From contig NZ_BLID01000004.1 in the NCBI RefSeq assembly GCF_009811315.1, positions 62,001-126,000 on the forward strand: a stretch of 64,000 nt of DNA, in the 5' to 3' direction. Position numbers and translations under genes: made by a program. A model generated the notes under the pieces. That model saw only the letters and a program-made list of their open reading frames with translations. It did not search any database and had not been told where the DNA came from. This document shows positions 48,673-59,230 of the stretch, piece after piece (the first letter of the stretch is position 1; each line of letters begins with the position of its first letter). Origin of the DNA: Vibrio atypicus (lineage in GTDB: Bacteria; Pseudomonadota; Gammaproteobacteria; Enterobacterales; Vibrionaceae).

Positions 48673-50148
48673 CTAGAACCTTTCCGCTTCACTATTCCAG
48701 TAGTGAGGCTCATCATCTGTCGACTTCTCTAGTAATTCGTTTGCCTTGGCTACCATGTATTTTGGTTGAGCTATCACAATGTCTTCTGGTACACGCTGAC
48801 CATTTGCGATATACGCAACGGGTAATGCGTTTTGTACTATCACACTGACAAACTCGCCGAGACTTAATGATTCATCAAGCTTAGTCAGAATACATCCCGA
48901 CAATGGGATGCGTTTGAAGTGATCAATCGTTTCTTGTAACACCTTGCGCTGCGCAGTGGCAGGTAACACTAAGTAGCTATGAATGATTTCTCCACTCTCG
49001 TGCATCAATGTATCTAGCTGCTCAGATAACCTCACATCGCGCTGCCCCATACCTGCAGTATCAACAAGAATAAGGCGACGATTCCTTAACTGATATATTA
49101 CATCGGCTAACTCTTTGGAATCTTTAGCGACTTTTACTGCACATCCCATAATTCGGCCATAAATCGCCAATTGTTCATGTGCACCAATTCGATAAGTATC
49201 GGTCGTGACGAGCGCTACGTTGTCTGCGCCCCACTCCATCGCTGCTCTTGCAGCAAGTTTCGCAACCGTGGTGGTCTTGCCAACGCCAGTAGGCCCTAAC
49301 AAAGCAACAACACCGCCGCGTTTTAAAATGTCTTGTTTAGAAATTGGAATTTGGTCCGCGACTAGACCTAATAAGGCTTTCCACGCTTTAGTCGGAGGCG
49401 TATCTTCTGGGATATAACAAGCTAACTGATCGGCTAAATCGGAAGAAACACCCATACGCTCTAAGCGTTTGATCAACATAGCTCTAAGTGGCTCACGTCG
49501 CTCTACTTCCTGCCACATCAAACCTGAAACTTGGTGTTCTAAAAGACGACGAATAGACATCATCTCTTCTTTCATATCTTCCAAGTTCTCATTTGAAACG
49601 GAAGTTTCATTCGGCTTACCGCGCTCGTATCGACTAGGATCAAGGCGCGCTTCTGGACGTTCCACTCGGCGATCTTCTGCGATTAAGCGAGCCAATGGTG
49701 AATCTTCTTTCACCTGAACACGGTCGCCACCCGAACGTGCACTAGACTGACGTTGCAACAGTGCCGATAAGGAATCTGCACCTTGCTCATCTGTTTGCTC
49801 TTCTTCTGGACGACCAGAGCTGTACTGTTTCAGCATGTTCGCAAAACGCTGAGTCATAGAGCGCCCTGAATCTGCTTGAGTTTGCAAAGTCACTCGATCA
49901 TCTTCAAGCTGTCGCTTTGACGGTGTTGGCAAAGAAGCAGGAGCTTGACGTGGAGTGTGTCTTGGGCTGGAACCATAGTTGTTATTTGTTGGACGACTGG
50001 AAGCACCATCGTTATCCACAGCAGCAACAATCTCTACACCGCCTGCGACTTTTTTATTCGACATGATCACCGCATCGTCACCTAACTCCCCTTTAACTTG
50101 GAGTAGTGCCGTACGCATATCTTTGGCAAAAAATCGTTTAATCTTCAA
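48673..50148 (-). CDS. flhF: Flagellar SRP-type GTPase FlhF
   Basis: A 491-residue GTPase that marks the cell pole for flagellar assembly. It has the B domain at the N-terminus (MKIKRFFAKDMRTALLQVK), a long low-complexity middle, and the NG domains with the P-loop GPTGVGKTTTVAKLAARAA, the G2/G3 boxes LVTTDTYRIGAHEQL and LVDTAGMGQRD, and the G4 box TKLDE. It lies 29 bases after flhA and directly before flhG. Confidence 0.97.
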   Translation of the reverse strand: MKIKRFFAKDMRTALLQVKGELGDDAVIMSNKKVAGGVEIVAAVDNDGASSRPTNNNYGSSPRHTPRQAPASLPTPSKRQLEDDRVTLQTQADSGRSMTQRFANMLKQYSSGRPEEEQTDEQGADSLSALLQRQSSARSGGDRVQVKEDSPLARLIAEDRRVERPEARLDPSRYERGKPNETSVSNENLEDMKEEMMSIRRLLEHQVSGLMWQEVERREPLRAMLIKRLERMGVSSDLADQLACYIPEDTPPTKAWKALLGLVADQIPISKQDILKRGGVVALLGPTGVGKTTTVAKLAARAAMEWGADNVALVTTDTYRIGAHEQLAIYGRIMGCAVKVAKDSKELADVIYQLRNRRLILVDTAGMGQRDVRLSEQLDTLMHESGEIIHSYLVLPATAQRKVLQETIDHFKRIPLSGCILTKLDESLSLGEFVSVIVQNALPVAYIANGQRVPEDIVIAQPKYMVAKANELLEKSTDDEPHYWNSEAERF

Positions 50149-50177
50149 TTTGGGTACCGTTTATTCCCGCATTAGAG

Positions 50178-52271
50178 CTAGTTACCAACCGCTTGGACAA
50201 TGCGAATTTGTTTCTCATCTGGTATTTCTTGGTAGGAGAGTACTCTCAAGGAAGGAATCGTGTTCTTCACGAATTTCGCTAACGTTGATCGCAACACACC
50301 CGAGGTCAATAAAACAGCTGGTTCACCTTTAAGCTCTTGCTCTTGAGTTGCTTGGCTTAATGATGATTGTAGTCGCTCAGCCAAACCAGGCTCTATTCCC
50401 GCAGATTCACCACCAGAAGCCTGCATTGTCTGATGCAATATTTGTTCCAACTCAGGAATGAGAGTTATCACTGGTAATTCAGGCTCTATGCCATTGATTT
50501 CCTGAACAATTAGTCGTTTAAGGGCAATACGAACTGCGGCTGTTAAGATGTCAGGTTCTTGACTCTTACTTGAGTACTCGGACAAGGTTTGTACAATCGT
50601 GCGAATATCTCGGATAGGTACCGCTTCGTTAAGCAAGTTCTGCAGCACTTTCACGACCACACCCAGTTGCAATTGATCAGGAACGAAGCCTTCAATCAGT
50701 TTCGGTGTACTGCGACCAAGAACTTCAAGTAGGTTTTGCACTTCTTCGTGGCCGATTAGCTGAGAAGCATTGTTAGTTAGCAACTGGCTTAGATGTGTTG
50801 CAAGTACGGTAGATGAGTCCACCACGGTGTAACCTAATGCCTGTGCATGCTCGCGTTGCTCTTCACGGATCCAAACCGCCTCTAGCCCAAATGCTGGGTC
50901 GATAGTCGGCTCACCATCAATCATGCCATAGACCTGGCCAGGGTTAATAGCGAGCTCCATATCTGGGCGAATCTCAGCTTCACCAACCGCAACGCCCATC
51001 AAGGTAATTCGGTAGCTATTTGGGGTAAGTTCTAAGTTGTCACGAATATGAACCGCTGGGATCAAGAAGCCAAAGTCTTGAGACAGTTTTTTGCGTACGC
51101 CTTTCACACGCTCTAGCAGCTCTCCGCCTTGATCTTTATCCACCAGCGGAATTAAGCGATAACCGACTTCAAGACCCACAATATCGACAGGCTGTACATC
51201 GTCCCAAGAAAGCTCTTTAGGTGTTGGTGCATCGGCTTCTGTAGTTGCTGGTAGGTTTGGTTTTTCCGCTTCTTTCTTCTGTTTGCGTTGAATCCAGTAT
51301 GCGCCACCGCCCGCGAGCGCAGCCAGCAACAAGAATGCAAAATGTGGCATCCCAGGTACGATACCCATCACGCCTAAGATCGCAGCTGTGATCATCAAGG
51401 CTTTCGGGTTGTCGAACATTTGGAATCTAAGCTGCTGGCCCATATCTTCGTCAGTGTTCTGACGAGTTACCATGATCGCTGCACCAATCGAAAGTAGTAG
51501 TGACGGAATCTGAGCAACCAGACCATCACCAATGGTTAACAGCGTATAAATCTGTAACGCTTCGGTAAAGCCAAGATCATACTGAGCCATACCAATCGAA
51601 AGACCACCGATGATGTTGATAAATAGAATCAAGATACCGGCAATCGCGTCACCTTTTACAAACTTAGACGCACCATCCATCGAACCGTAAAAGTCCGCTT
51701 CTTTGGTCACTTCCTGTCGGCGTGTACGAGCTTGGTCTTGATCAATCAAACCGGCATTCAAATCCGCATCGATCGCCATCTGCTTACCTGGTAACGCATC
51801 CAACGTGAATCGCGCGCTTACTTCCGAAATTCGCCCTGCACCCTTGGTAACAACCATGAAGTTAATGATCATCAAAATCAGGAAGACCACTAGACCTACC
51901 GCGTAGTTACCACCAATTACCACGTTACCAAACGCTTCAATTACGTTACCTGCAGCGCCTGGACCTTCATGGCCATAAAGCAATACAACACGCGTCGAAG
52001 CAACGTTTAACGCAAGGCGCAGCAACGTAGCGATCAAGAGCACAGTTGGAAAGGCAGCAAAATCGAGAGGTCTGCGTGTATAAACCGTCACCAACAACAC
52101 GACCATTGAAAGCGCAATGTTAAACGTGAAGAAAAGGTCGAGTAAAAATGCCGGGATCGGCAGTACCACCATCGCCAAGGTAGCCAGAACCATGACTGGT
52201 GCGCCAATCGCAGGCATCGCTCTCTTAGGTAGCGGTGGTAACTTATTCGCAAAAGGTAAAGAAAACTTCAT
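50178..52271 (-). CDS. flhA: Flagellar export gate protein FlhA
   Basis: A 697-residue component of the flagellar type III export apparatus. Eight membrane segments occupy about residues 20-330, with the conserved cytoplasmic FHIPEP loop segment FTLDALPGKQMAIDADLNAG. The rest is the soluble C-terminal export-gate domain. It heads the operon flhA-flhF-flhG-fliA-cheYZAB-parC-parP-cheW. A good sigma-54-type promoter lies 48 bases upstream. Confidence 0.97.
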   Translation of the reverse strand: MKFSLPFANKLPPLPKRAMPAIGAPVMVLATLAMVVLPIPAFLLDLFFTFNIALSMVVLLVTVYTRRPLDFAAFPTVLLIATLLRLALNVASTRVVLLYGHEGPGAAGNVIEAFGNVVIGGNYAVGLVVFLILMIINFMVVTKGAGRISEVSARFTLDALPGKQMAIDADLNAGLIDQDQARTRRQEVTKEADFYGSMDGASKFVKGDAIAGILILFINIIGGLSIGMAQYDLGFTEALQIYTLLTIGDGLVAQIPSLLLSIGAAIMVTRQNTDEDMGQQLRFQMFDNPKALMITAAILGVMGIVPGMPHFAFLLLAALAGGGAYWIQRKQKKEAEKPNLPATTEADAPTPKELSWDDVQPVDIVGLEVGYRLIPLVDKDQGGELLERVKGVRKKLSQDFGFLIPAVHIRDNLELTPNSYRITLMGVAVGEAEIRPDMELAINPGQVYGMIDGEPTIDPAFGLEAVWIREEQREHAQALGYTVVDSSTVLATHLSQLLTNNASQLIGHEEVQNLLEVLGRSTPKLIEGFVPDQLQLGVVVKVLQNLLNEAVPIRDIRTIVQTLSEYSSKSQEPDILTAAVRIALKRLIVQEINGIEPELPVITLIPELEQILHQTMQASGGESAGIEPGLAERLQSSLSQATQEQELKGEPAVLLTSGVLRSTLAKFVKNTIPSLRVLSYQEIPDEKQIRIVQAVGN

Positions 52272-52318
52272 AGATAGGCGTTTATAATTGTCTATGGAAA
52301 GAAAAACTTAACTAGTTA

Positions 52319-52334
52319 TGCAAGTTCCAGTCCA
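52319..52334 (-). promoter_or_regulatory. Sigma-54-type promoter of flhA
   Basis: On the minus strand TGGACTGGAACTTGCA aligns with the sigma-54 consensus TGGCACGnnnnTTGCW. The -24 GG and -12 GC have exact spacing and 9 of 12 fixed positions agree. It lies 48 bases before flhA. RpoN with the FlrA or FlrC activator is known to drive this class of flagellar operon in vibrios. Confidence 0.72.
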
Positions 52335-52508
52335 TATAACATGTCAAATAAATGACTGATATTAGTGCTGATTACATCATTCATCAGACTATTTATGTCA
52401 TTTCATTGTAGGTTTGCGTAATTTTAATTCAATGCACACAAATCGAATAGAAAAGGACAGCTTGCACGTAAAAAACATACAAGCTACGTCATAAATCCAG
52501 CGGTTAAG

Positions 52509-52976
52509 TTACTGTGGTTGAATATTAAATGCGACTTGGCCATTTCGACTCTCTGGCGAATAATCGATACAAATAAGGCCTGATGTAGGAAACATGGGCG
52601 GAGCCATATCCGTAACAAACTCAGCGGTTAAATAGCCAACTAAAGGAAGGTGGGAGACAAGCAGCACAGAATCCAGTTTGTCTACATCAATCAGCGCGTT
52701 AATGTATTCAAACACATCTTCTGAGTCTCCGTAAGGAGTGATGTCATCACTGGTTAACACTTGCTTAGCGTCGAAATGCTTAGAAATCTCAAACCACGTT
52801 TGTTGCGCTCGTAAATAAGGGCTGACAATCACTTTATCAAACTGTTGAAATCCTTGTTCGACGCAGGATTTGGCAACAGAAACCGACGCGCTACATCCTC
52901 TTTGCGTTAACGCTCGCTCTGCATCACTTGGTGCATAGTGCTCTGCTTCTCCGTGACGCATAATAAAAATCTTCAT
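52509..52976 (-). CDS. sixA: Phosphohistidine phosphatase SixA
   Basis: A 155-residue member of the histidine phosphatase superfamily. The catalytic motif is MRHGEAEH near residue 6, with the second His in LVSHLPLVGYL and the conserved Arg in SPYLRAQQTW. SixA removes phosphate from histidines, for example in the PTS-Ntr system. It is a single gene, divergent from the pitrilysin-family gene across 327 bases. Confidence 0.92.
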   Translation of the reverse strand: MKIFIMRHGEAEHYAPSDAERALTQRGCSASVSVAKSCVEQGFQQFDKVIVSPYLRAQQTWFEISKHFDAKQVLTSDDITPYGDSEDVFEYINALIDVDKLDSVLLVSHLPLVGYLTAEFVTDMAPPMFPTSGLICIDYSPESRNGQVAFNIQPQ

Positions 52977-53303
52977 GGCTAAATCCTACACTGTTCTTCT
53001 GAAATGGCTTCTTGGTGATCATTACTAATCGTTGTTATTTGAACACCGCAATCTGAACTGTGCTCAGTTATTGCGCTCAAATTGATCACTCTCTCCGACA
53101 ATTATATCAAGTAGCTTGATAAAGACTCTGACTTCCTTAACACTCTTTGGCTCCAAACGAATAACATCAATAAAACAATTTTGCTCAGATTTCTCAAACA
53201 GATAGTTTGCAGAGATCTATATCCGAGTCATAATTATTAAGTTAAATTGATCTCAAATTACCCAGTTCCAGCTCAACCGTCTTAATTCATTGGAGAGAGT
53301 CAC
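52977..53303. other. sixA / pitrilysin-family divergent intergenic region
   Basis: AT-rich, no gene. The motif aaattgatc occurs twice (around 53078 and 53242), which could be half-sites for a regulator, but I cannot name one. The promoters of sixA and the protease gene must lie here. Confidence 0.35.
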
Positions 53304-56078
53304 GTGCATATTAGCCCTAATGACACCAATCAATATCGTTATCTTACCCTCAGTAATGGTATTAGGGTTTTACTCACTCACGATGAGAGCGCCCAAAAAT
53401 CTGCGGCGGCATTGGCTGTAAATGTTGGCCACTTCGATGATCCTAATGACAGAGAAGGGTTGGCACACTACCTAGAACATATGCTGTTTTTGGGGACGGA
53501 AAAGTACCCTAAAGTTGGAGAATTTCAAAGTTATATTAGTCAACATGGTGGCAGCAACAACGCTTGGACGGGTACAGAACACACATGTTTCTTTTTTGAT
53601 ATTGCACCGAATGCCTTTCAAAGCGCATTGGATCGCTTTAGTCAGTTTTTTACTGCCCCTCTTTTTAATACCGAAGCTCTGGAAAAAGAACGTCAGGCAG
53701 TTGAGTCAGAGTACAAGCTCAAACTAAACGATGATTCACGCCGTTTATACCAAGTGCAAAAAGAACTCGTTAATCCCGAGCACCCATTCAGTAAATTTTC
53801 GGTTGGTAATTTAGAAACACTGGCAGACCGAGATGGTCAATCAATTCGAGATGAGATCATCGATTTTCATTACCAAGAATACTCCGCTGATTTAATGACA
53901 CTTTCGGTTACTGGGCCGCAGAGCTTAGAAGAGCTGCAAATTTGGTGTGAAGAGAAATTCTCAGCGGTCCCAAATCACAATCGTTTTGGTAAATCGATAA
54001 ACGTTCCGTACAGTGCAAAAACGTCGACCGGAATCCAAGTTAATGTAGAACCCGTTAAAGAGTTTCGTAAATTAATTATGACCTTTCCAATGCCGGGAAT
54101 GGATCAATACTATCAATCAAAGCCACTCTCTTACTTTGCCCATCTACTCGGGGATGAAGGCGCTGGTAGCCTAATGCTGGCCTTAAAAGAAAAAGGTTGG
54201 ATAACATCACTTTCAGCAGGAGGCGGAACCAGTGGCAGCAACTACCGTGAGTTTGCGGTAAGTTGCTCTTTGACCCCACTAGGGCTTGAGCATGCCGATC
54301 AGATAATCCAAGCCGTATTTAGCTACATTGAGTTAATCAAATCTCAAGGTATGGATGAATGGCGATATTTAGAGAAAAAAGCAGTTCTTGAATCCGCTTT
54401 TCGTTTTCAAGAACCAACTCGACCACTTGATCTTGTTAGTCATTTGGTTATCAACATGCAACATTATCAAGCTGAAGATATCGCCTATGGTGACTACATG
54501 ATGCTTGGATATGACGAAGCCTTGCTATGCTCACTCGCTGAACACTTCACCATTGATAATCTGCGTGTCACTCTGATCGCCAAAGATCTTGAATATGACA
54601 AGACAGCGAAGTGGTATTTTACGCCTTACTCAGTACAACCTTTTACGGATGAGCAACGCGATTTCTACTCGAGCCCTACCGAATTAACATTTACGTTGCC
54701 GGAAAAAAACCCATTCATCTGTTATGAGTTAGACCCTCAATCCGTTGTTGAAACTCAAGCCACACCGCAAGTTATCGAGGAATTGCCGGGCTTTAAGCTT
54801 TGGCACTTACAAGACGACGAATTTCGAGTGCCAAAAGGGGTGTTGTATATAGCGATAGACAGCCCTCAAGCCGTATCGACTTCGCGTAACATTGTAAAAA
54901 CGCGCCTTTGTGTTGAAATGTTTTTGGACAGCTTAGCCGAAGAGACGTATCAAGCAGAAATCGCAGGAATGGGCTACAACATGTACGCTCATCAAGGCGG
55001 GGTGACATTAACTGTTTCTGGATTTAGCAAAAAACAACCGGAATTGATGAAATTGATTTTGGAGCGATTTGCTAAGCGAGACTTTAGCCAACAACGCTTT
55101 GACACCATCAAAAACCAGATGTTACGTAATTGGCGAAATTCGACTCAAGATCGCCCAATTTCCCAACTTTTTAATGCATTGACCGGTATTTTACAACCTA
55201 ACAACCCTCCATACTCTGCACTAATTGAAGCCCTTGAGTCGATAGAAGTTGATGAGCTTTCTAGTTTTGTTCAAGCCATCTTAGCGGAACTCCACGTAGA
55301 AATGTTTGTATATGGAGACTGGAACAAAGAAGACGCGATAAGCTTAGGCAATACTCTCAAAGATGCCCTTCGTGTACAGAACCAACAATATGAAGAGTCA
55401 CTTCGCCCACTCGTTATGCTCGGCGAAAATGGCTCATTCCAACGTGAAGTCTTTTGCGATCAAGAAGATTCTGCAGTCGTTCTTTACTATCAATGTGACG
55501 ATACAAGCCCAAGAAGCATTGCGCTTTATTCACTGGCGAATCACTTAATGTCGGCGACTTTCTTCCATGAAATACGCACCAAGCAACAATTAGGTTATAT
55601 GGTAGGCACAGGCAACCTGCCACTAAATAAACACCCGGGGATTGTACTCTATGTGCAATCACCAAATGCTGCCCCAGTGGATCTGATCAGCTCGATTGAT
55701 GAATTCCTCAATGCTTTCTACATGGTCTTGCTTGAGCTTAATGAGTATCAATGGCACAGCAGTAAACGAGGTTTATGGAATCAAATTGCAACTCCAGACA
55801 CAACACTGCGCTCTCGGGCACAACGTTTGTGGGTCGCGATTGGCAATAAGGATGAGAATTTCAATCAAAAAGAAGTGGTATTGGAAGAGCTGAAAAAGTT
55901 AACTCGCACCGATATGATTCGTTTCGTTGTCAACGAGTTAAAACCAAGAACCGCCAACCGGCTCATCATGCACACGCAAGGCAATGCACACCATGAGTCG
56001 GAGCCATTAGATTTAGGGCTTGAGATTGGCTCTATTGAAGAGTTCCAGCTAAGACCAAAAGACGTTGAGCTAGGCTGA
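53304..56078 (+). CDS. Insulinase/pitrilysin-family M16 metalloprotease
   Basis: A 924-residue zinc protease of the M16A family, with four repeated domains and the inverted zinc motif HYLEH (His55, Glu58, His59), and a further Glu (VESEYKLKLNDD) about 75 residues on. The second half, from about residue 530, is the inactive counterpart. Compared with E. coli PtrA it lacks a signal peptide, so it probably acts in the cytosol as a peptide-degrading enzyme. The start is GTG at 53304, with GGAGAGAG before it. It overlaps convergent yecM by 9 bases. Confidence 0.93.
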   Translation: MHISPNDTNQYRYLTLSNGIRVLLTHDESAQKSAAALAVNVGHFDDPNDREGLAHYLEHMLFLGTEKYPKVGEFQSYISQHGGSNNAWTGTEHTCFFFDIAPNAFQSALDRFSQFFTAPLFNTEALEKERQAVESEYKLKLNDDSRRLYQVQKELVNPEHPFSKFSVGNLETLADRDGQSIRDEIIDFHYQEYSADLMTLSVTGPQSLEELQIWCEEKFSAVPNHNRFGKSINVPYSAKTSTGIQVNVEPVKEFRKLIMTFPMPGMDQYYQSKPLSYFAHLLGDEGAGSLMLALKEKGWITSLSAGGGTSGSNYREFAVSCSLTPLGLEHADQIIQAVFSYIELIKSQGMDEWRYLEKKAVLESAFRFQEPTRPLDLVSHLVINMQHYQAEDIAYGDYMMLGYDEALLCSLAEHFTIDNLRVTLIAKDLEYDKTAKWYFTPYSVQPFTDEQRDFYSSPTELTFTLPEKNPFICYELDPQSVVETQATPQVIEELPGFKLWHLQDDEFRVPKGVLYIAIDSPQAVSTSRNIVKTRLCVEMFLDSLAEETYQAEIAGMGYNMYAHQGGVTLTVSGFSKKQPELMKLILERFAKRDFSQQRFDTIKNQMLRNWRNSTQDRPISQLFNALTGILQPNNPPYSALIEALESIEVDELSSFVQAILAELHVEMFVYGDWNKEDAISLGNTLKDALRVQNQQYEESLRPLVMLGENGSFQREVFCDQEDSAVVLYYQCDDTSPRSIALYSLANHLMSATFFHEIRTKQQLGYMVGTGNLPLNKHPGIVLYVQSPNAAPVDLISSIDEFLNAFYMVLLELNEYQWHSSKRGLWNQIATPDTTLRSRAQRLWVAIGNKDENFNQKEVVLEELKKLTRTDMIRFVVNELKPRTANRLIMHTQGNAHHESEPLDLGLEIGSIEEFQLRPKDVELG

Positions 56079-56669
56079 CTGCTCTGATTCGACAATCTTT
56101 TTAAGCGAATGAGGGTGTAGCTTAATGCACACCCCATTGTGTTTAAACGCAACCGTTGGGTTATTCAAACGTTCGCCCTCACCTTTTGGACTAGATAGTT
56201 TGATCTTCACTCCTAACTCTTCGAGTCGACCATACTGGGAAGAGAATTCGGGAAACTGCTGTTTGATATCTTCTAGATAAGCCTCTGCACTCTCAGCTTG
56301 TGAAGGGACGACAAACTCCACATGCTCCCAACTCTGTTCAGGATAGATTTTCCCCGCAGCCGGATATGGCAACTCTAAGCATTCTATTGACCAATCATTT
56401 GCGTCAAGTGGTTGATTAAATTCGATAACAATAATCGGACGACCATTGATCATCGCATTTGAAATCTCTTTACCTGATTTTAGCCACTCTTGATGAGCTA
56501 ATTGTGCCAGTTCTGCTTGATTAATGCGCAACGCAATATGATCAGCCTGAAAATCAGACAAATTAATATGCAAGATTTGACCTAACTCTTGGATTTTATG
56601 CATAAAATCGGTCAATTTCTCTTGCATCTGAACAGGCATTAATTCAGTATCAATCAGTCTCTGAGACAT
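56070..56669 (-). CDS. yecM: YecM-family VOC-fold protein
   Basis: A 199-residue YecM-type protein of the vicinal oxygen chelate superfamily; E. coli YecM is thought to bind metal but has no known reaction. Family segments include DHIALRINQAELAQ, the strand GRPIIVIEFNQPLD and WEHVEFVVP, whose His/Glu could be metal ligands, and the C-terminal VAFKHNGVCIKLHPHSLKKI. In E. coli yecM and argS are also neighbours. The 9-base overlap with the protease gene is convergent. Confidence 0.9.
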   Translation of the reverse strand: MSQRLIDTELMPVQMQEKLTDFMHKIQELGQILHINLSDFQADHIALRINQAELAQLAHQEWLKSGKEISNAMINGRPIIVIEFNQPLDANDWSIECLELPYPAAGKIYPEQSWEHVEFVVPSQAESAEAYLEDIKQQFPEFSSQYGRLEELGVKIKLSSPKGEGERLNNPTVAFKHNGVCIKLHPHSLKKIVESEQSA

Positions 56670-56912
56670 TTTCTTCCACCTAAAACATTAAATTTTCTCC
56701 AATAGTAACAAGATCATCAGGAAAAGTAGAAAATTTCCCAGTTCACTCCCTATAAGCGCGCCAATAAAGTTGCTATTATGTGCTCCAAATTATGAACTAG
56801 ATCGAGATATGCATTCATTTCACCTTAGTGAATATTATTCAGGTTAAGCCCGCTGCTGCCTGATATGAGCAATGCATACCTAACCAATTCCCTAGAATTG
56901 AAGGAAGCGCGT

Positions 56913-58646
56913 GTGAATATCCAAGCACTTATTAATGACAAAGTTTCTCAGGCTCTTGAAGCCGCTGGCGCACCTGCAGGCAGCCCTGCAGCAGTTCGCC
57001 AATCTGCAAAACCACAGTTTGGTGATTACCAAGCGAATGGCGTAATGGGCGTAGCGAAAAAGCTAGGCACTAACCCACGCGAATTTGCACAGAAAGTATT
57101 GGATGTTCTGGACCTTGACGGTATCGCAAGCAAAACTGAAATTGCTGGCCCTGGCTTCATCAACATCTTCCTAAGTGAAGAATTCCTAGCAAAACAAGCA
57201 GAAGCAGCATTGGCTGATTCGCGTCTAGGTGTTGCCGCTGAAGAACAGCAGACTATCGTTGCAGACTACTCTGCACCAAACGTTGCCAAAGAAATGCACG
57301 TAGGTCACCTGCGTTCGACAATCATTGGTGACGCAGTTGTTCGTACGCTTGAATTCCTTGGTCACAAAGTGATTCGCGCAAACCACATCGGTGACTGGGG
57401 TACTCAGTTCGGTATGCTTATCGCTAACCTTGAGCGAGTACAAAAAGAATCTGGCGAAGTTTCTATGGAACTGTCAGATCTTGAAGCTTTCTACCGTGAA
57501 TCGAAAAAGCTTTACGATGAAGACGAAGAATTCGCAGCGAAGGCTCGTAACTACGTAGTTAAACTGCAAGGTGGCGATGAGTACTGCGCAGAAATGTGGA
57601 AGAAACTCGTTGACGTTACTATGGTTCAAAACCAACGTAACTACGATCGTCTAAACGTTTCACTAACTCGTGATGACGTTATGGGCGAAAGTATGTACAA
57701 CGACATGCTTCCTGGCATTGTTGCTGACCTTAAAGAACAAGGTCTAGCTCAAGAAGATGATGGCGCGCAAGTTGTCTTCCTTGAAGAGTACAAAAACAAA
57801 GACGGTGAAGCGATGGGTGTTATCATCCAAAAACGCGACGGCGGCTTCCTGTACACAACAACGGATATCGCATGTGCGAAATACCGTTACGAAACATTAG
57901 GCGCAAACCGCGTACTTTACTTCATCGACTCTCGTCAGCACCAACACCTAATGCAAGCTTGGACAATCGTTCGCAAAGCAGGCTACGTACCAGAAGAAGT
58001 CTCTCTAGAGCACCACGCATTCGGCATGATGCTAGGTAAAGATGGTCGTCCATTCAAGACTCGCGCAGGTGGTACTGTTCGCCTAGCGGATCTTCTAGAC
58101 GAAGCGGAAGAGCGCGCTATCAAACTGATCGAATCTAAGAACCCAGGTCTTGATGCTGAAGAGAAGACAAACATTGCGAACACAGTAGCAATGGCGGCAG
58201 TTAAGTACGCAGACCTTTCTAAGCACCGTACTACTGACTACGTGTTCGATTGGGACAACATGCTAGCGTTTGAAGGTAACACTGCACCATACATGCAGTA
58301 CGCTTACACTCGTGTTGCTTCTATCTTTGCAAAAGCAGGTATCTCTATGGAGAACCTAGCTGGCGAAATCAAAGTAACAGAAGAGAAAGAAAAAGCACTG
58401 ATCGCGAAGCTGATGCAGTTCGAAGAAGCCGTTCAGTCTGTTGCTCGTGAAGGTCAGCCTCACATCATGTGTAGCTACCTATTCGAACTAGCAGGTCAGT
58501 TCTCTGGTTTCTATGAAGCATGCCCAATCCTTAACACTGAAGACGAGTCAGTGAAACAGAGCCGATTGAAACTTGCTGCGTTGACAGCTAAGACCATCAA
58601 GCAAGGCCTATCTCTACTGGGTATCGAAACTCTAGATCGCATGTAA
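56913..58646 (+). CDS. argS: Arginyl-tRNA synthetase
   Basis: A 577-residue class I aminoacyl-tRNA synthetase that charges tRNA-Arg. The HIGH-type motif is MHVGHLRS, with the preceding YSAPNVAKE block; as in most ArgS there is no canonical KMSKS. The N-terminal Add1 domain begins [20 protein letters not shown], which aligns with the start of E. coli ArgS. I therefore chose GTG at 56913, with AAGGA upstream, over an ATG 16 codons earlier. Codon use is strongly biased, as in other highly expressed genes. Confidence 0.97.
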   Translation: MNIQALINDKVSQALEAAGAPAGSPAAVRQSAKPQFGDYQANGVMGVAKKLGTNPREFAQKVLDVLDLDGIASKTEIAGPGFINIFLSEEFLAKQAEAALADSRLGVAAEEQQTIVADYSAPNVAKEMHVGHLRSTIIGDAVVRTLEFLGHKVIRANHIGDWGTQFGMLIANLERVQKESGEVSMELSDLEAFYRESKKLYDEDEEFAAKARNYVVKLQGGDEYCAEMWKKLVDVTMVQNQRNYDRLNVSLTRDDVMGESMYNDMLPGIVADLKEQGLAQEDDGAQVVFLEEYKNKDGEAMGVIIQKRDGGFLYTTTDIACAKYRYETLGANRVLYFIDSRQHQHLMQAWTIVRKAGYVPEEVSLEHHAFGMMLGKDGRPFKTRAGGTVRLADLLDEAEERAIKLIESKNPGLDAEEKTNIANTVAMAAVKYADLSKHRTTDYVFDWDNMLAFEGNTAPYMQYAYTRVASIFAKAGISMENLAGEIKVTEEKEKALIAKLMQFEEAVQSVAREGQPHIMCSYLFELAGQFSGFYEACPILNTEDESVKQSRLKLAALTAKTIKQGLSLLGIETLDRM

Positions 58647-58670
58647 GTGCCTCTAAAGCAGAGATAACAA

Positions 58671-58707
58671 CAAAGGTTGACGTGAGAGCGTCAACCTTTG
58701 TTTTATT
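58671..58707 (+). terminator. Intrinsic terminator of argS
   Basis: Arms caaaggttgacg and cgtcaacctttg (12 bases, perfect) with a six-base loop, followed by a T-rich tract. Confidence 0.88.
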
Positions 58708-58749
58708 TGCAGTATACTCAGCCTAACACCATTGTTATGGATCTAAACT

Positions 58750-59178
58750 ATGAGCTTTGAACTCCACCCTCAACTTGCTAAAGACACCACAATTATTGGC
58801 CACTTCCCACTGTGTATCACTTTATTACACAGAGACAATGCGGTGCCTTGGGTGATTCTTGTACCTAAACGAGACAACTTGAAAGAGCTACATCACCTAC
58901 CAATGCAAGAGCAACAGCAGTTCCTACTTGAATCTCAAGCTGTCAGCCAAGCGCTAGAAGCAACCTTTCAACCAGACAAACTCAACTTGGGTGCTTTAGG
59001 CAATATGGTACCTCAACTGCACATCCATCATATCGCTCGCTTTAAAGATGATGTCGCGTGGCCAGGACCGGTTTGGGGAAATACTCAAGGCGCATTTCGT
59101 ACCGAAGAAGAACAAGCAGCGCTGCAAACTCGAATCGGAAATGTTCTTTCCTTAAGCAGCCTGTTCAACTTAATCTAG
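58750..59178 (+). CDS. HIT-domain protein
   Basis: A 142-residue HIT-superfamily protein, probably a nucleotide hydrolase or transferase. The histidine triad region reads NMVPQLHIHHIARFKDD, where the pattern deviates from the classical HxHxHxx, placing the residues in HIHH spacing seen in this proteobacterial subgroup. The rest (WVILVPKRDNLKELHHLP) matches the N-terminal HIT half. It is a single gene between argS and feoC with a terminator on each side. Confidence 0.87.
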   Translation: MSFELHPQLAKDTTIIGHFPLCITLLHRDNAVPWVILVPKRDNLKELHHLPMQEQQQFLLESQAVSQALEATFQPDKLNLGALGNMVPQLHIHHIARFKDDVAWPGPVWGNTQGAFRTEEEQAALQTRIGNVLSLSSLFNLI

Positions 59179-59183
59179 ACAAT

Positions 59184-59216
59184 AAAAATGCCGCTCAAAA
59201 ATGAGCGGCATTTTTA
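59184..59216. terminator. Bidirectional intrinsic terminator
   Basis: Arms aaaaatgccgctca and tgagcggcattttt (14 bases, perfect) with a four-base loop, between the HIT gene (plus) and feoC (minus). Confidence 0.92.
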
Positions 59217-59230
59217 GATTCATCACTTGG

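Noticed and set aside
48355..48732. Plus-strand open frame of 125 codons inside flhG
   Set aside because: Antisense shadow of a conserved gene; no family features.
52440..52508. Inverted agcttg/caagct pair as sixA terminator
   Set aside because: The loop is long and no T run follows, so I could not call it a terminator.
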